DNA from: an uncultured beta proteobacterium
GTDB lineage: Bacteria > Pseudomonadota > Gammaproteobacteria > Burkholderiales > Burkholderiaceae_C
Assembly (NCBI GenBank): GCA_903844215.1
Contig: CAIMSP010000120.1
Location: forward strand, 1-64,000
Length of the DNA stretch: 64,000 nt
Direction of reading: 5' to 3'
A program made the translations under genes and the position numbers. Shown here piece after piece: positions 29,678 to 38,344 of the stretch. Every line of letters begins with the position of its first letter. The stretch's first letter is position 1. The notes under the pieces are model-generated. The model did not search any database. It saw only the letters and a list, made by a program, of their open reading frames with translations, and was not told where the DNA came from.

Positions 29678-29957
29678 GGGACGTTAGCTCAGTTGGTTAG
29701 AGCAGAGGACTCATGAAAATTGTGCACCTTGGCAGGAAACTCCGAGTGTGAATGGTGTCAAATTCGGCGAACCCTAAGTGCAGCAATGCATATGACAACG
29801 CCGAGCCAAGCCTGGTGAGAAATCACCTTGAAGGTGTAGAGACTTGACGGCACCCGTCTAAGGCGAAAGCTATGATGAAGGCAAAGTCCAGAGAGTAGCG
29901 AAAGCTACACAAATCCGAATCCTTTGGTCGAAGGTTCAAGTCCTTCACGTCCTACCA
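29678..29957 (+). tRNA. tRNA with CAT anticodon, probably tRNA-Ile2, split by a group I intron
   Basis: The exons 29678-29714 and 29918-29957 join into a 77-nt cloverleaf with encoded CCA. Acceptor GGGACGT pairs with ACGTCCT (with a G1-U72 wobble), the D arm is GCTC...GAGC, the anticodon arm is GAGGA-CTCATAA-TCCTT with anticodon CAT, and the T arm is GAAGG-TTCAAGT-CCTTC. The anticodon arm and variable loop (ACTCATAATC, TTGGTC) look more like bacterial tRNA-Ile2(CAU), whose C34 is modified to lysidine by TilS, than elongator tRNA-Met, though Met cannot be excluded. The 5' exon ends exactly at the anticodon CAT. A factor-independent terminator follows 15 bp downstream. Confidence 0.88.
29715..29917 (+). 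ncRNA. group I self-splicing intron (Azoarcus-like, subgroup IC3)
   Basis: 203 nt, lying between the third anticodon base and the next exon base. The internal guide GTG (29722-29724) pairs with the CAT at the end of the 5' exon, giving the U-G splice-site wobble, exactly as in the Azoarcus tRNA-Ile intron. Conserved core blocks seen are AATGGTGTCAAATTCGGCG (P-region), CTAAG with a following loop (Q), GGTGTAGAGACTTGACGG (S/P7 side) and GTCTAAGGCGAAAGCTATG (R side), plus GGAAAC (L2) and GCGAAAGC (L9) tetraloop-type elements. The last intron base is G. There is no homing-endonuclease ORF. Splicing is inferred from conservation, not measured. Confidence 0.9.
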
Positions 29958-29971
29958 TGATGGCGCAAGGC

Positions 29972-30001
29972 CCGCTACCTGTGAAGGTGGCGGACTTTTT
30001 T
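29972..30001 (+). terminator. Rho-independent terminator after the intron-split tRNA
   Basis: CCGCTACCT-GTGA-AGGTGGCGG forms a 9-bp stem (one T-G pair) followed by AC and six T residues. It begins 15 bp after the tRNA CCA end and ends 71 bp before the htpX start. Confidence 0.88.
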
Positions 30002-30071
30002 GCTTGATTTTTCAGCCTCCTGCCCCCACCATTCGGCCGTCGCTTGTTTCACATCAAACCCCAAGGAAATC

Positions 30072-30941
30072 ATGAAACGCATTCTCCTGTTGATCCTCAC
30101 CAACGTCGCCGTCGTCGCGGTGCTGGGCCTGGCGTGCAGCCTGCTGGGCGTGAACCGCTACCTCACGGGTTCGGGCCTGAACCTGGGGCTGCTGCTGGGC
30201 TATGCGCTGGTGATCGGTTTTGGCGGCGCCTTCATCTCGCTGCTTATCAGCAAGCCCATGGCCAAGTGGTCGGCCGGCGTGCGCGTCATCGCTCAGCCGC
30301 AAAACGCCGACGAGGCCTGGATCGTTCAGACGGTGCAGCAACTGGCGCTCAAGGCCGGCATCGCCACGCCCGAGGTCGGCATCTTTGACGCCGAACCCAA
30401 TGCCTTTGCCACCGGTGCTTTTCGCAACTCGGCTCTGGTGGCGGTGTCAACCGGCCTGCTGCAGGGCATGACGCGCGAGGAGATCGAGGCCGTGATCGGC
30501 CACGAAATCGCGCACGTGGCGAATGGCGACATGGTCACGATGACGCTGATCCAGGGCGTGATGAACACCTTTGTCGTGTTCCTGAGCCGCGTCATCGGTT
30601 ACGCCGTGGACAGCTTTTTGCGCAAGAGCGACGACCGCTCGGGCCCGGGCATCGGCTACGTGATCACGACCTTCGTGCTTGACATCGTGCTGGGCTTTGC
30701 CGCCGACATGGTTGTGGCCTGGTATTCGCGCCAGCGCGAGTTCCGCGCCGATGCCGGCTCGGCGCAGCTGCTGGGCCGGCGCCAGCCGATGATCAACGCG
30801 CTCGCGCGCCTGGGCGGCCTGCACCCTGCAGAGCTGCCCAAGAGCATGGCGGCGCTGGGCATTGCCGGCGGCATCGGCCAGTTGTTTGCCACGCATCCGC
30901 CGATCGAAGAGCGCATCGCGGCGCTGCAGGCCAGCGCCTGA
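30072..30941 (+). CDS. htpX: membrane zinc metalloprotease HtpX
   Basis: 289 residues from the ATG at 30072, preceded by AAGGA. Heat-stress-linked quality-control protease of the inner membrane. Two N-terminal helices, the zinc motif HEIAH (in [14 protein letters not shown]), further helices, and the third zinc ligand Glu in [12 protein letters not shown]. The cluster [13 protein letters not shown] closes the protein, as is usual. The gene stands alone after the tRNA terminator and converges on alr with 7 bp between. Confidence 0.96.
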   Translation: MKRILLLILTNVAVVAVLGLACSLLGVNRYLTGSGLNLGLLLGYALVIGFGGAFISLLISKPMAKWSAGVRVIAQPQNADEAWIVQTVQQLALKAGIATPEVGIFDAEPNAFATGAFRNSALVAVSTGLLQGMTREEIEAVIGHEIAHVANGDMVTMTLIQGVMNTFVVFLSRVIGYAVDSFLRKSDDRSGPGIGYVITTFVLDIVLGFAADMVVAWYSRQREFRADAGSAQLLGRRQPMINALARLGGLHPAELPKSMAALGIAGGIGQLFATHPPIEERIAALQASA

Positions 30942-30948
30942 GCCTTGC

Positions 30949-32055
30949 TCAATCGGCGCTGGTGGGAACGCGCGCGGCCAGCGCGCACATCAGCTCGTAG
31001 CCGAGCGTGCCCGCAGCGCTGGCCACCTCGTCGATCGACAGCAGCGCACCACTGTGGGAGCGACCCCACAGCGTGACCTCGCTGCCAAAGCCCACCGCGG
31101 CGCCGGCTTGTTGCAGCGGCGTCAGATCCACAGCCAGCATGTCCATGCTGACGCGGCCCAGGGTGCGGGTGCGCACGCCATTCACCAGCACCGGCGTGCC
31201 CGTGGGGCACAGGCGCGGATAGCCATCGGCGTAACCGCAGGCCGCCACGCCGACGAGCATGGGTGCTTGCGCCACAAAACTGGAGCCATAACCCACGCTG
31301 TCGCCCAGCGCCAGTTGCTGCGTGCCGATGATCTTGCTCGACAGCGTCATCGCCGGTTGCAGATCCCACTCGGTGGCGCTGTGCTGCGCCGCATCGGGGG
31401 CGCTGCCGTACAGCGCGATGCCCGCGCGCACCCAGTCGGCGCGCACCTCGGCCGCGCCGCAGTGGCGCAGCATGGCCGCGCTGTTGCTCAACGACCGTTC
31501 GCCCGGCAGGTCCTGCGTGAACTGCTGAAACAGCTGCATCTGCTGCGCGATGCCCTTGTCGCCGTCGGCATCGCTGAAGTGCGCCATGAGCGAAATCTCG
31601 TCCACCTGCGGCAGCGCGTTCAATCGCGTCCAGGCCGAGCGGTAGCTGTGCGGCGCGAAGCCCAGGCGGTTCATGCCCGAGTTCATCTTCAGAAAAACGC
31701 GCTGCGGCACATTCGTCTTGTGCTGGCTCAGCATGTCGATCTGCTGCTCGCAGTGCACCGTGTGCCACAGGTCCAGGCGCGAGCACAGTTCCAGGTCGCG
31801 TTGCTCGAACACGCCCTCGAGCAGCAGGATCGGGCCGCGCCAGCCCAGGTCGCGCAGCGTTTGCGCTTCGTTCAGGTCGAGCAGCGCGAAACCGTCGGCG
31901 CCGCGCAGGCCTTCAAAGGCGCGGGCAATGCCATGGCCATAGGCGTTGGCCTTGACCACCGCCCAGACGCGGGCGTCGAGCGCAGCCTGGCGCGCGCGCT
32001 GCAAGTTGTGGCGCAGGGCCTGGGTGTGAACGGTGGCGTGGATCGGACGGGGCAT
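30949..32055 (-). CDS. alr: alanine racemase
   Basis: 368 residues from the ATG at 32055. PLP enzyme making D-alanine for peptidoglycan. The PLP lysine lies in AVVKANAYGHG (about residue 35), the second catalytic base Tyr in SVGYGSSF, and the conserved GMNRLGF, NSAAML and GRVSMDMLAVDLT are present. A much longer open frame extends upstream but lies opposite the dedA gene and has no family sequence. The 141-bp spacer to the divergent dedA gene holds the promoters. Confidence 0.96.
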   Translation of the reverse strand: MPRPIHATVHTQALRHNLQRARQAALDARVWAVVKANAYGHGIARAFEGLRGADGFALLDLNEAQTLRDLGWRGPILLLEGVFEQRDLELCSRLDLWHTVHCEQQIDMLSQHKTNVPQRVFLKMNSGMNRLGFAPHSYRSAWTRLNALPQVDEISLMAHFSDADGDKGIAQQMQLFQQFTQDLPGERSLSNSAAMLRHCGAAEVRADWVRAGIALYGSAPDAAQHSATEWDLQPAMTLSSKIIGTQQLALGDSVGYGSSFVAQAPMLVGVAACGYADGYPRLCPTGTPVLVNGVRTRTLGRVSMDMLAVDLTPLQQAGAAVGFGSEVTLWGRSHSGALLSIDEVASAAGTLGYELMCALAARVPTSAD

Positions 32056-32196
32056 GGGCGGTTGGCTTTCGGTCGGAGGCGCGGTTGCGCGCTGGGCTGA
32101 TTTTGACACCGGCCAGCGTGATATAACCCTCGCCAGCGTGCGAACCGCACGCGGCGGCGTGGCTTGCCACACTGGAAACCCAAATCGAAGCTCGGA

Positions 32197-32811
32197 ATGC
32201 ACGTCTTTAACACCCTGCTGCCAGTGTTCACCGAGTACGGCTACATCGCCGTATTCGTGATGCTGCTCATCTGTGGCTTTGGCGTTCCGGTGCCCGAAGA
32301 CGTGACCCTGGTCACCGGCGGTGTCATTGCCGGGCTGGGCTTTGCCAACGAGCACAACATGGTGCTCGTGGGGCTGTCCGGCGTGCTGATTGGCGACGGC
32401 CTGATCTTTTTCCTGGGGCGCATCTTTGGCGACCGCATCACGCGCCTGCCGCTGCTCAGACGGGTGCTCACCCCCGAACGTTTCACCCAAGCCCAGGACA
32501 AGTTTGCCCGCTACGGCAAGTGGGTGATGTTCGTTGCGCGTTTTCTGCCCGGCCTGCGCACGCCGGTTTTTCTCACCGCCGGCATGACCGGACGCGTGGG
32601 CGCTCCGACCTGGTTCCTGATGGACGGCGTGGCGGCGCTGATCAGCGTTCCGGTCTGGGTCTATCTGGGCTACTACGGCGCGAAGAACTTTGACTGGCTG
32701 TTCTCCATGGTGCGGCGCGGCCAGCACATCATTCTGGGCGTGTTGCTGCTGGGCGCTGTGTATGGCGCCATCCATTGGTGGCGGCGGCGCAAGGCCGAGC
32801 AGGCGCTTTGA
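32197..32811 (+). CDS. DedA family membrane protein
   Basis: 204 residues from the ATG at 32197. Family hallmarks are GFGVPVPEDVTLVTGGVIAG at the N-terminus, the re-entrant F-x-G-R motif in GLIFFLGRIFGDR, and VARFLPGLRTPVFLTAG followed by hydrophobic helices. DedA proteins are undecaprenyl-phosphate or lipid flippases/scramblases linked to membrane homeostasis; this one's substrate is not known. The stop overlaps the next gene's TTG start. It diverges from alr. Confidence 0.92.
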   Translation: MHVFNTLLPVFTEYGYIAVFVMLLICGFGVPVPEDVTLVTGGVIAGLGFANEHNMVLVGLSGVLIGDGLIFFLGRIFGDRITRLPLLRRVLTPERFTQAQDKFARYGKWVMFVARFLPGLRTPVFLTAGMTGRVGAPTWFLMDGVAALISVPVWVYLGYYGAKNFDWLFSMVRRGQHIILGVLLLGAVYGAIHWWRRRKAEQAL

Positions 32812-33689
32812 CGCACCCCGCCGCCGCTGCGGCCCTGCTGGTCAACGCCTTTGTCTTCGGGCTCTCGTGGTGGCCATTTCGCCGGCTTGAGGCCTATGGT
32901 CTGCATCCGCTGTGGACCACGGCGCTGACCTATTCCTTTGCCATTGCCTTGCTGCTGGCGGCCCGGCCCCAGGCCTGGCGCGGCCTGCTGCGCTATCCTC
33001 AACTGTGGCTGCTGGTGTTCGCCTCGGGCATGACGAATGTCGGCTTCAACTGGGCCATCACCGTGGGCGACGTGGTGCGCGTGGTGCTGCTGTTCTATCT
33101 GATGCCGGCCTGGTCGGTGCTGCTGGCGTGGTGGTTGCTGGGTGAAAAGCCCACGCCCGGCGCCTTGCTGCGCTTGTTGCTGGCGCTGGCTGGCGTGGCC
33201 ATCGTGCTCAAGACCCCGGGCGTGGACTGGCCCGTGCCGCGGGCCTTGCCCGACTGGCTGGCGCTGATGGGCGGCTTCTTCTTTGCGCTGACCAATGTGT
33301 TGCTGCGCAAGTTGGAGCACACGCCCGACAGCTCGCGCATGCTTTGCATGTTCGCTGGTGGCGCCAGCATGGCCGCGGCCGTGGCCTGGGCGGGAATGAA
33401 TCAGGGCATGGTGTCCGCGCTGCCCGCGCCGGCGCTGCCGTGGCTGGCCTTGGCCGGGCTCATGAGCCTGGCGCTGCTGGCGGCGAATTTTGCGCTGCAG
33501 TACGGCGCGGCGCGACTGAGTGCGCACAGCACGGCGCTGATCATGCTGTCCGAGGTGGTGTTTGCGTCCGTTTCATCGGTGGTGTTTGGCGCGGCTCAGC
33601 CGGACGCGCGCACGCTGCTGGGCGGCGCCCTGATCCTGCTGGCCGCAGCCCTGTCGGCCTGGCCGGCGCGCCCCGTCCCCCCCGCCTGA
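32808..33689 (+). CDS. EamA-family drug/metabolite transporter
   Basis: 293 residues if the TTG at 32808, overlapping the dedA stop, is used; no better start is visible. Two EamA repeats of five helices each (VNAFVFGLSWWPFRR, LVFASGMTNVGFNWAI, PAWSVLLAWWLLGEKPTPG; then FFFALTNVLLRKLE, LMLSEVVFASVSSVVFG-like). Inner-membrane exporter of metabolites or amino acids; substrate unknown. Translationally coupled to the DedA gene. Confidence 0.9.
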   Translation: MTHPAAAAALLVNAFVFGLSWWPFRRLEAYGLHPLWTTALTYSFAIALLLAARPQAWRGLLRYPQLWLLVFASGMTNVGFNWAITVGDVVRVVLLFYLMPAWSVLLAWWLLGEKPTPGALLRLLLALAGVAIVLKTPGVDWPVPRALPDWLALMGGFFFALTNVLLRKLEHTPDSSRMLCMFAGGASMAAAVAWAGMNQGMVSALPAPALPWLALAGLMSLALLAANFALQYGAARLSAHSTALIMLSEVVFASVSSVVFGAAQPDARTLLGGALILLAAALSAWPARPVPPA

Positions 33690-33800
33690 GCCGGGTCGCC
33701 TGTCTGCAGGCCCCGGCGTGGAATGCCCCGCAGGGGCACGCAGCAGTAGAAATCCTGCTAACGTTGGGCGGCACATTGACCCTACACCGGAGGCCGCACC

Positions 33801-34286
33801 ATGTCCGATATCTACCGCTTCAGCGCCCAGCAAATGGACGGCAAGTCCGTTCCCCTGAAACAGTTTCAGGGCAAGGTCTTGTTGATCGTGAATACCGCCA
33901 GCGCCTGCGGTTTCACGCCCCAGTTCGCCGGACTCGAAGAACTGCACCAGCGCTATGGCCAGGACGGACTGGTGGTGCTGGGTTTTCCGTGCAACCAGTT
34001 TGGTGCGCAGGACGCGGGCAGCAACCAAGAGATCGCCAGCTTTTGTCAGCTCAACTACGGCGTGAGCTTTCCCATGATGGAAAAGATCGAAGTCAACGGA
34101 GCGCAGGCCCATCCGCTGTACCAATGGCTGGTGCAAGAGGCGCCGGGCCTGCTGGGAAGCAAGGCGATCAAATGGAACTTCACCAAATTCCTGATTGGCA
34201 AGGACGGGCAGGTGATCAAGCGCTACGCACCAACCGACAAGCCGGCCGCCATGGCCAAGGACATCGCCGCCGCTCTGGCGTCATGA
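33801..34286 (+). CDS. glutathione peroxidase family protein (Cys type)
   Basis: 161 residues with a GGAGG ribosome-binding site. Thiol peroxidase with Cys36 ([12 protein letters not shown]) in place of selenocysteine, Gln in GFPCNQFG, and the Trp/Asn pair in KWNFTKFLI, so the catalytic tetrad is complete. Bacterial Cys-type members usually reduce lipid or alkyl hydroperoxides with thioredoxin rather than glutathione. It stands alone between a transporter and a hotdog-fold gene. Confidence 0.93.
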   Translation: MSDIYRFSAQQMDGKSVPLKQFQGKVLLIVNTASACGFTPQFAGLEELHQRYGQDGLVVLGFPCNQFGAQDAGSNQEIASFCQLNYGVSFPMMEKIEVNGAQAHPLYQWLVQEAPGLLGSKAIKWNFTKFLIGKDGQVIKRYAPTDKPAAMAKDIAAALAS

Positions 34287-34374
34287 CCGAGGGCGCGGCC
34301 GTGCGCCAGTGAGCGCCGGCAAAGCCGCTCGCTCAACTCATCCATTCTTCGTTCATTTTTCACCGGGAGCGCAT

Positions 34375-34788
34375 GTGGCCACCAAAGAAGAAGTCGCAGC
34401 CTTCATTGCTGCCGAGTTTCCGCAGACCAAGTGCATCGTCCAGGAGGTTGGCAACGCTGGCGCCACCGTCACCCACGAGATCGGTCCCGATGAACTGCGC
34501 CCGGGTGGAACGGTCTCGGGCCCGGTGCTCATGGGCGTTGCCGATGTCGCGCTGTATGTGGCCATTCTTGGGGAAATCGGCATCGTCCCGCTCACCGTGA
34601 CAACCAGTCTGACGATCAACTTCCTGCGCAAGCCGGCGGCGAGCCAGCGTGTCGTGGCGGTGTGCAAGCTCATGAAGCTGGGCAGAACGCTCGCTGTGGG
34701 CGAGGTGTCGCTGTATTCAGAAGGCTCGCCCGAGCCCGTGGCCCACGTGGTTGGCACCTACGCCATTCCCGTGCCGCGCGACGCCTGA
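34375..34788 (+). CDS. PaaI-type hotdog-fold thioesterase
   Basis: 137 residues from the GTG at 34375, which has GGGAG five bases upstream; an in-frame GTG at 34309 would add 22 residues without family sequence. Hotdog features are GPDELRPGGTVSGPVLMGVADVALY (long central helix with Asp) and LTVTTSLTINFLRKPAAS with later strands. Family members hydrolyse acyl-CoA, often aromatic or short-chain; the substrate is not evident. Confidence 0.82.
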   Translation: MATKEEVAAFIAAEFPQTKCIVQEVGNAGATVTHEIGPDELRPGGTVSGPVLMGVADVALYVAILGEIGIVPLTVTTSLTINFLRKPAASQRVVAVCKLMKLGRTLAVGEVSLYSEGSPEPVAHVVGTYAIPVPRDA

Positions 34789-34996
34789 TCGGTCGGGGGC
34801 CGGCGCTGCCAGGCGGCAGCCGCATGGCGGCCAGGCCGCCTGTCGGACTTTGCGCGTGGGGCGTTTGACCAGGCCATCGGTTTGATTTTTCGCAAGCTGC
34901 GGCCACGAAAATGTGTCAGGGTGGGTGGCGCATTTGGCCGATGTGCAAAGTCGCAGTCAGCCTTTCGCAGCCCCACTTCCCACAGGAGATACCGCC

Positions 34997-35518
34997 ATGG
35001 AAACATCGACCCCAAGCTTTTCCCCGTCTGAATTCTTCAACTCCCTGCAGCCGATGATGGAATCTGCCGAAGCGCTCAATCAGGTCTTCACTGGCGCGCT
35101 CGAAGAGATGAGAAAAATCCAATCGGAGTCTTATGCCGCCACCTTGGCGGAGTCCATGCTGGCTTTGGCGCCGGCCCTGATGCCGGGTGGCGCGACCCAC
35201 TCGGTCTGGCAGATTCCCTCCTGGTACCAGTCGCAAGCCGAGCGCACGGTGCACTCCACGGTGGACTCCTTTGCCATCCTGGCGCAGTCGCAGCAGCAGA
35301 TTCTGGAACTGTTGGGCGCGTCCCTGACTCAGTCTGCGCAGCAGACGGCCCGTGCCATTTCAGAGGTGAACGCCACCTTTGCCAGTCGCCGGGTGTCGGC
35401 CGAGGTGGTTGATTTTTCCGACCGGCGGGCGCGCGCACAAGCCGCGTCGCAGGCCACCGCTGAAGCCTCGCAGCCGCCTCGGGCAGGACATCGCGGCGCC
35501 AAGAAGTCTGCCGGCTAG
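34997..35518 (+). CDS. phasin-like helical protein
   Basis: 173 residues from the ATG at 34997, with AGGAG upstream; a start at 34913 is less likely. It is almost entirely helical and amphipathic, with Phe/Ser/Gln-rich sections (FNSLQPMMESAEALNQVF, EEMRKIQSESYAATLAES, SQQQILELLGASLTQSAQQ) and a basic Ala/Lys/Arg tail (HRGAKKSAG). This is the style of phasins that coat polyhydroxyalkanoate granules, but there is no decisive motif and no PHA gene adjacent. Function therefore tentative. Confidence 0.5.
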   Translation: METSTPSFSPSEFFNSLQPMMESAEALNQVFTGALEEMRKIQSESYAATLAESMLALAPALMPGGATHSVWQIPSWYQSQAERTVHSTVDSFAILAQSQQQILELLGASLTQSAQQTARAISEVNATFASRRVSAEVVDFSDRRARAQAASQATAEASQPPRAGHRGAKKSAG

Positions 35519-35709
35519 TGCTCCGACACAGAAGTAGAGGAACAAAGTGACAGTGATGGATCCGCGCAAAGCACAGACATCGCGGCGGCTATGGCGAGCA
35601 TTTGCAACAACGGCATGGGTGCGAAGGCGCGCTTTCATGTTTCGACATTTCTGGGTTGGAGTAATCGTGCGTCCCGCAGGGCCCGCCTTGCGCTGGCCCC
35701 GGCGCAGTC

Positions 35710-37140
35710 CTATGGCTCGGCGGTTGCACTCCAGCCCCCACCCAGAGCGCGGATCAACTGCACGCTGGCGCGGCGTTGGCGCGTTGCCAGGTCGAGCGCG
35801 CTGCGTCGGGCTTGCAGCGCCGTGGTCTGCGAAGCCACCACTTCAAGATAGCTCGCAGCACCGTCGCGGTAGCGTGAATTCGCCAACTCCAGTGAGCGCA
35901 GTGCGGCCCCGACGGCCGCCGTTTCGGATTCGGCCGCCGCAGCATAGTGGTTGAGCAGCGCCAGTTGGTCTTCGACTTGCTGGAACGCGCCGATCACCAC
36001 GCTGCGGTATTTCGCGCCCGACTCGTCCAGCACCGCTTGCACCCGCGCCACTTCCGCTTGGCGTCGGCCGCCATCAAAAAGGCTGCCTGCCAGCGTGGGG
36101 CCGATGGCCCAGAAAGTGTTCGGTGCCAGGATGAAATGGCCAATGGCACTGCTCTGGTACCCCAGCAAGGCGCTGAGCGTGACCACCGGGAAAAAGGCCG
36201 CCTGGGCGACACCGACACTGGCGTTGGATGCGGCCACGCGGCGCTCGGCGGCGGCGATGTCGGGGCGCCGCTGCAGCAGGGTTGAAGGCAGGCCCACGGG
36301 AACCCGTGGCAAGGCGATGGCGTCCAGGCTGGGGGGCAGGCTGAAACTGGCCGCGCTTTCGCCCACGAGGAAGGCGATCGCGTGTTCCATCAGCGCCCGT
36401 TGTGCCTGTGACTGCTGCCACTGCGAGCGCGTCGATTCGAGTTGCCCTTGAGCCCGCGCCAGGTCCAGGCCGGAGGCCAGACCGCCATCATGGCGGCGCG
36501 CGACCAGGGCCAGCGCCTTGGCGTAGGCGGCTTCGACTTCCTTGAGCAGGGCGGCGTCGCGGTCGAGTCCGCGCAGTGCGATGTAGCTGTCGGTCAGTTG
36601 CGCCTGCAGGCTCAGCCGCGCCGACTCCAGATCGGCCTGGGCCGCCAGTTCCTGCGCTTGCCCTGCCGCCACCAGACTGCGCACCCGGCCCCACAGGTCG
36701 AACTCGAACTCCAGATCCAGACCCAGGGTATTGGAGCTGTATTCGTTGGGCGACAGCGGACCCAAGACGCGCAGCGGGCGTGCTTCGGACTGCCGATTGC
36801 GCTGTGCATTGAGCGTCGCGCTGAGCGAGGGAAGTTGACTGGCTCGAATCTGGTCGGTGGCCGATTTTGATTGCTGATAGCGCGCCAGCGCCGCCGCCAG
36901 ATCCGGGCTGTTCTTGATCAGGCGCTGCTGCAAGGCATCGAGCTCGGCGTCGCCATACAGCGTCCACCAGGCCTGGCGCGCCAGGGCGTCCGCGGGGCGC
37001 GCCGCGGTCCAGTTGGCGGCTTCCTTGAACGCGCTTGGCACGGCCAGCTCGGGGAGCTTGAGCGGCTGCTGCTGTGAGCAGGCACCCAGCGCCAGGCTCA
37101 ACAAAGCGATCCAGCCGCACGCGGCCAGTCGCCCCCGCAT
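35710..37140 (-). CDS. NodT-type RND efflux outer-membrane lipoprotein
   Basis: 476 residues from the ATG at 37140. A lipoprotein signal ends LALGACSQQ. Two outer-membrane-efflux (TolC-like) repeats are seen, the first with DAELDALQQRLIKNSPDLAA and ASQLPSLSATLNAQR, the second after LLQRRPDIAAAERRVAASNA with AAFFPVVTLSALLGYQ. It forms the exit duct of the tripartite pump and is the last gene of the RND operon, 4 bp after the membrane-fusion gene. Confidence 0.93.
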   Translation of the reverse strand: MRGRLAACGWIALLSLALGACSQQQPLKLPELAVPSAFKEAANWTAARPADALARQAWWTLYGDAELDALQQRLIKNSPDLAAALARYQQSKSATDQIRASQLPSLSATLNAQRNRQSEARPLRVLGPLSPNEYSSNTLGLDLEFEFDLWGRVRSLVAAGQAQELAAQADLESARLSLQAQLTDSYIALRGLDRDAALLKEVEAAYAKALALVARRHDGGLASGLDLARAQGQLESTRSQWQQSQAQRALMEHAIAFLVGESAASFSLPPSLDAIALPRVPVGLPSTLLQRRPDIAAAERRVAASNASVGVAQAAFFPVVTLSALLGYQSSAIGHFILAPNTFWAIGPTLAGSLFDGGRRQAEVARVQAVLDESGAKYRSVVIGAFQQVEDQLALLNHYAAAAESETAAVGAALRSLELANSRYRDGAASYLEVVASQTTALQARRSALDLATRQRRASVQLIRALGGGWSATAEP

Positions 37141-37144
37141 CGCG

Positions 37145-38344
37145 TTACTGCTTGCCACTCTCGGGCTTTCCAGAAGGCTGAGCAGCGGCCGCCTTGGCGC
37201 TGGCCGGCGCCACGCGCACCAAGTCGCCATCGGCAAGACCGTCGGGAGGGCTCTCGATCACCTGGTCGCTCGCCGACAAGCCGGTGGCGATTTCGATCAC
37301 GGCGCCCAGATCGCGCGCCACCGACACGGACTTGAGCGTCACCTTGCCGTCGGCACCGACAAGGGCCACGCGCAAACCGCCCTTGCCATTGATCAGCGCG
37401 CTCGGCGGAATGCTCAGGCGGCCACGGGCGCGCGGCAACTCAAAGCTCAGGTTGGCGAAGCCGCCGGGCAGCAGGTCGGCGCGGTCGTTGTCCACGGTGA
37501 GCTGAATCAACATGCTGCCCGAACCGCTGTTGATGGACTGGGCCAGCGACTGCACCGTGGCCGCATAGACTTTGCCGGGGTTCTCGGGCACGCTCAAGCG
37601 CGCCTTGCTGCCCTGACGCACGGCCGCCACATAGTTTTGCGGCAGGTTCACATACACCCGAAGCTTCTTCGTGTCCGATACCACGAACAGTTCCGACCCC
37701 GGACCCGCGCCGACATTGATGAGTGCGCCCACATCCGTGGCGCGCGCCGTCACCACGCCGTCGAACGGGGCCAGGATTCGGGCAAAACGCTTGAGCGCTT
37801 GAAAGCGTTCCACGTTGGCTTGCAGCGCATTCACTGCGGACTGCTTGGTGCTCAGGTCACCCGACTTTTCTTCCGCCTCCTGCCGCGACACGGAGTCGTT
37901 GGCAAGCATCGACTGCCAGCGCTTTGACGTGCTCGTGGCGAGTGCCGCATTCGACCTGGCGCTGGCGAGCTCGGCCTCGGCCTGCAGCAATTGCTGATCC
38001 AGATCGGGGGTCTCAATTTCTGCCAGCAACTGCCCTGCCCTGACCTTGGCGCCGATGTCAACTTTCCAGCTCTTCAGGTAGCCGCTGACCCGGGCGTAGA
38101 GGGGCGCGCGCGCAAAGGCCTCGATGCGTCCTGGCAGGTCCAGCGTGCTGGCGGCACCCGCAGCGTCCGGCTTGATCAGCGCCACCGTGGGCACGGTCTG
38201 GCTCTGCACCCGCTCGCGCAACTGCGCGGCCCGCGAACTGCGCGTGGCCAGTCCGGACACCACGATCAGCGCGGCGATCAGCCCGAGCGCCAGCGCGCTC
38301 ATGGTCAGTTTTCGATGCGACACGCGTGCGCTTTCAGTTGACAT
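37145..38344 (-). CDS. RND efflux periplasmic adaptor (membrane-fusion protein)
   Basis: 399 residues from the ATG at 38344. N-terminal anchor helix (ALALGLIAALIVVSGLATR), lipoyl-type halves (ARVSGYLKSWKVDIGAKVRAGQLL and APFDGVVTARATDVGALI), an alpha-helical hairpin between them and beta-barrel/C-terminal domains. Bridges the inner-membrane pump and the outer-membrane duct. It overlaps the RND gene end by 11 bp and precedes the NodT-type gene. Confidence 0.94.
   Translation of the reverse strand: MSTESARVSHRKLTMSALALGLIAALIVVSGLATRSSRAAQLRERVQSQTVPTVALIKPDAAGAASTLDLPGRIEAFARAPLYARVSGYLKSWKVDIGAKVRAGQLLAEIETPDLDQQLLQAEAELASARSNAALATSTSKRWQSMLANDSVSRQEAEEKSGDLSTKQSAVNALQANVERFQALKRFARILAPFDGVVTARATDVGALINVGAGPGSELFVVSDTKKLRVYVNLPQNYVAAVRQGSKARLSVPENPGKVYAATVQSLAQSINSGSGSMLIQLTVDNDRADLLPGGFANLSFELPRARGRLSIPPSALINGKGGLRVALVGADGKVTLKSVSVARDLGAVIEIATGLSASDQVIESPPDGLADGDLVRVAPASAKAAAAQPSGKPESGKQ

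Noticed and set aside
35547-35954. Plus-strand frame after the phasin-like gene
   Set aside because: Has a plausible GTG and weak ribosome-binding site but runs antisense into the NodT-type gene and is Arg/Pro-rich with no fold-like pattern.
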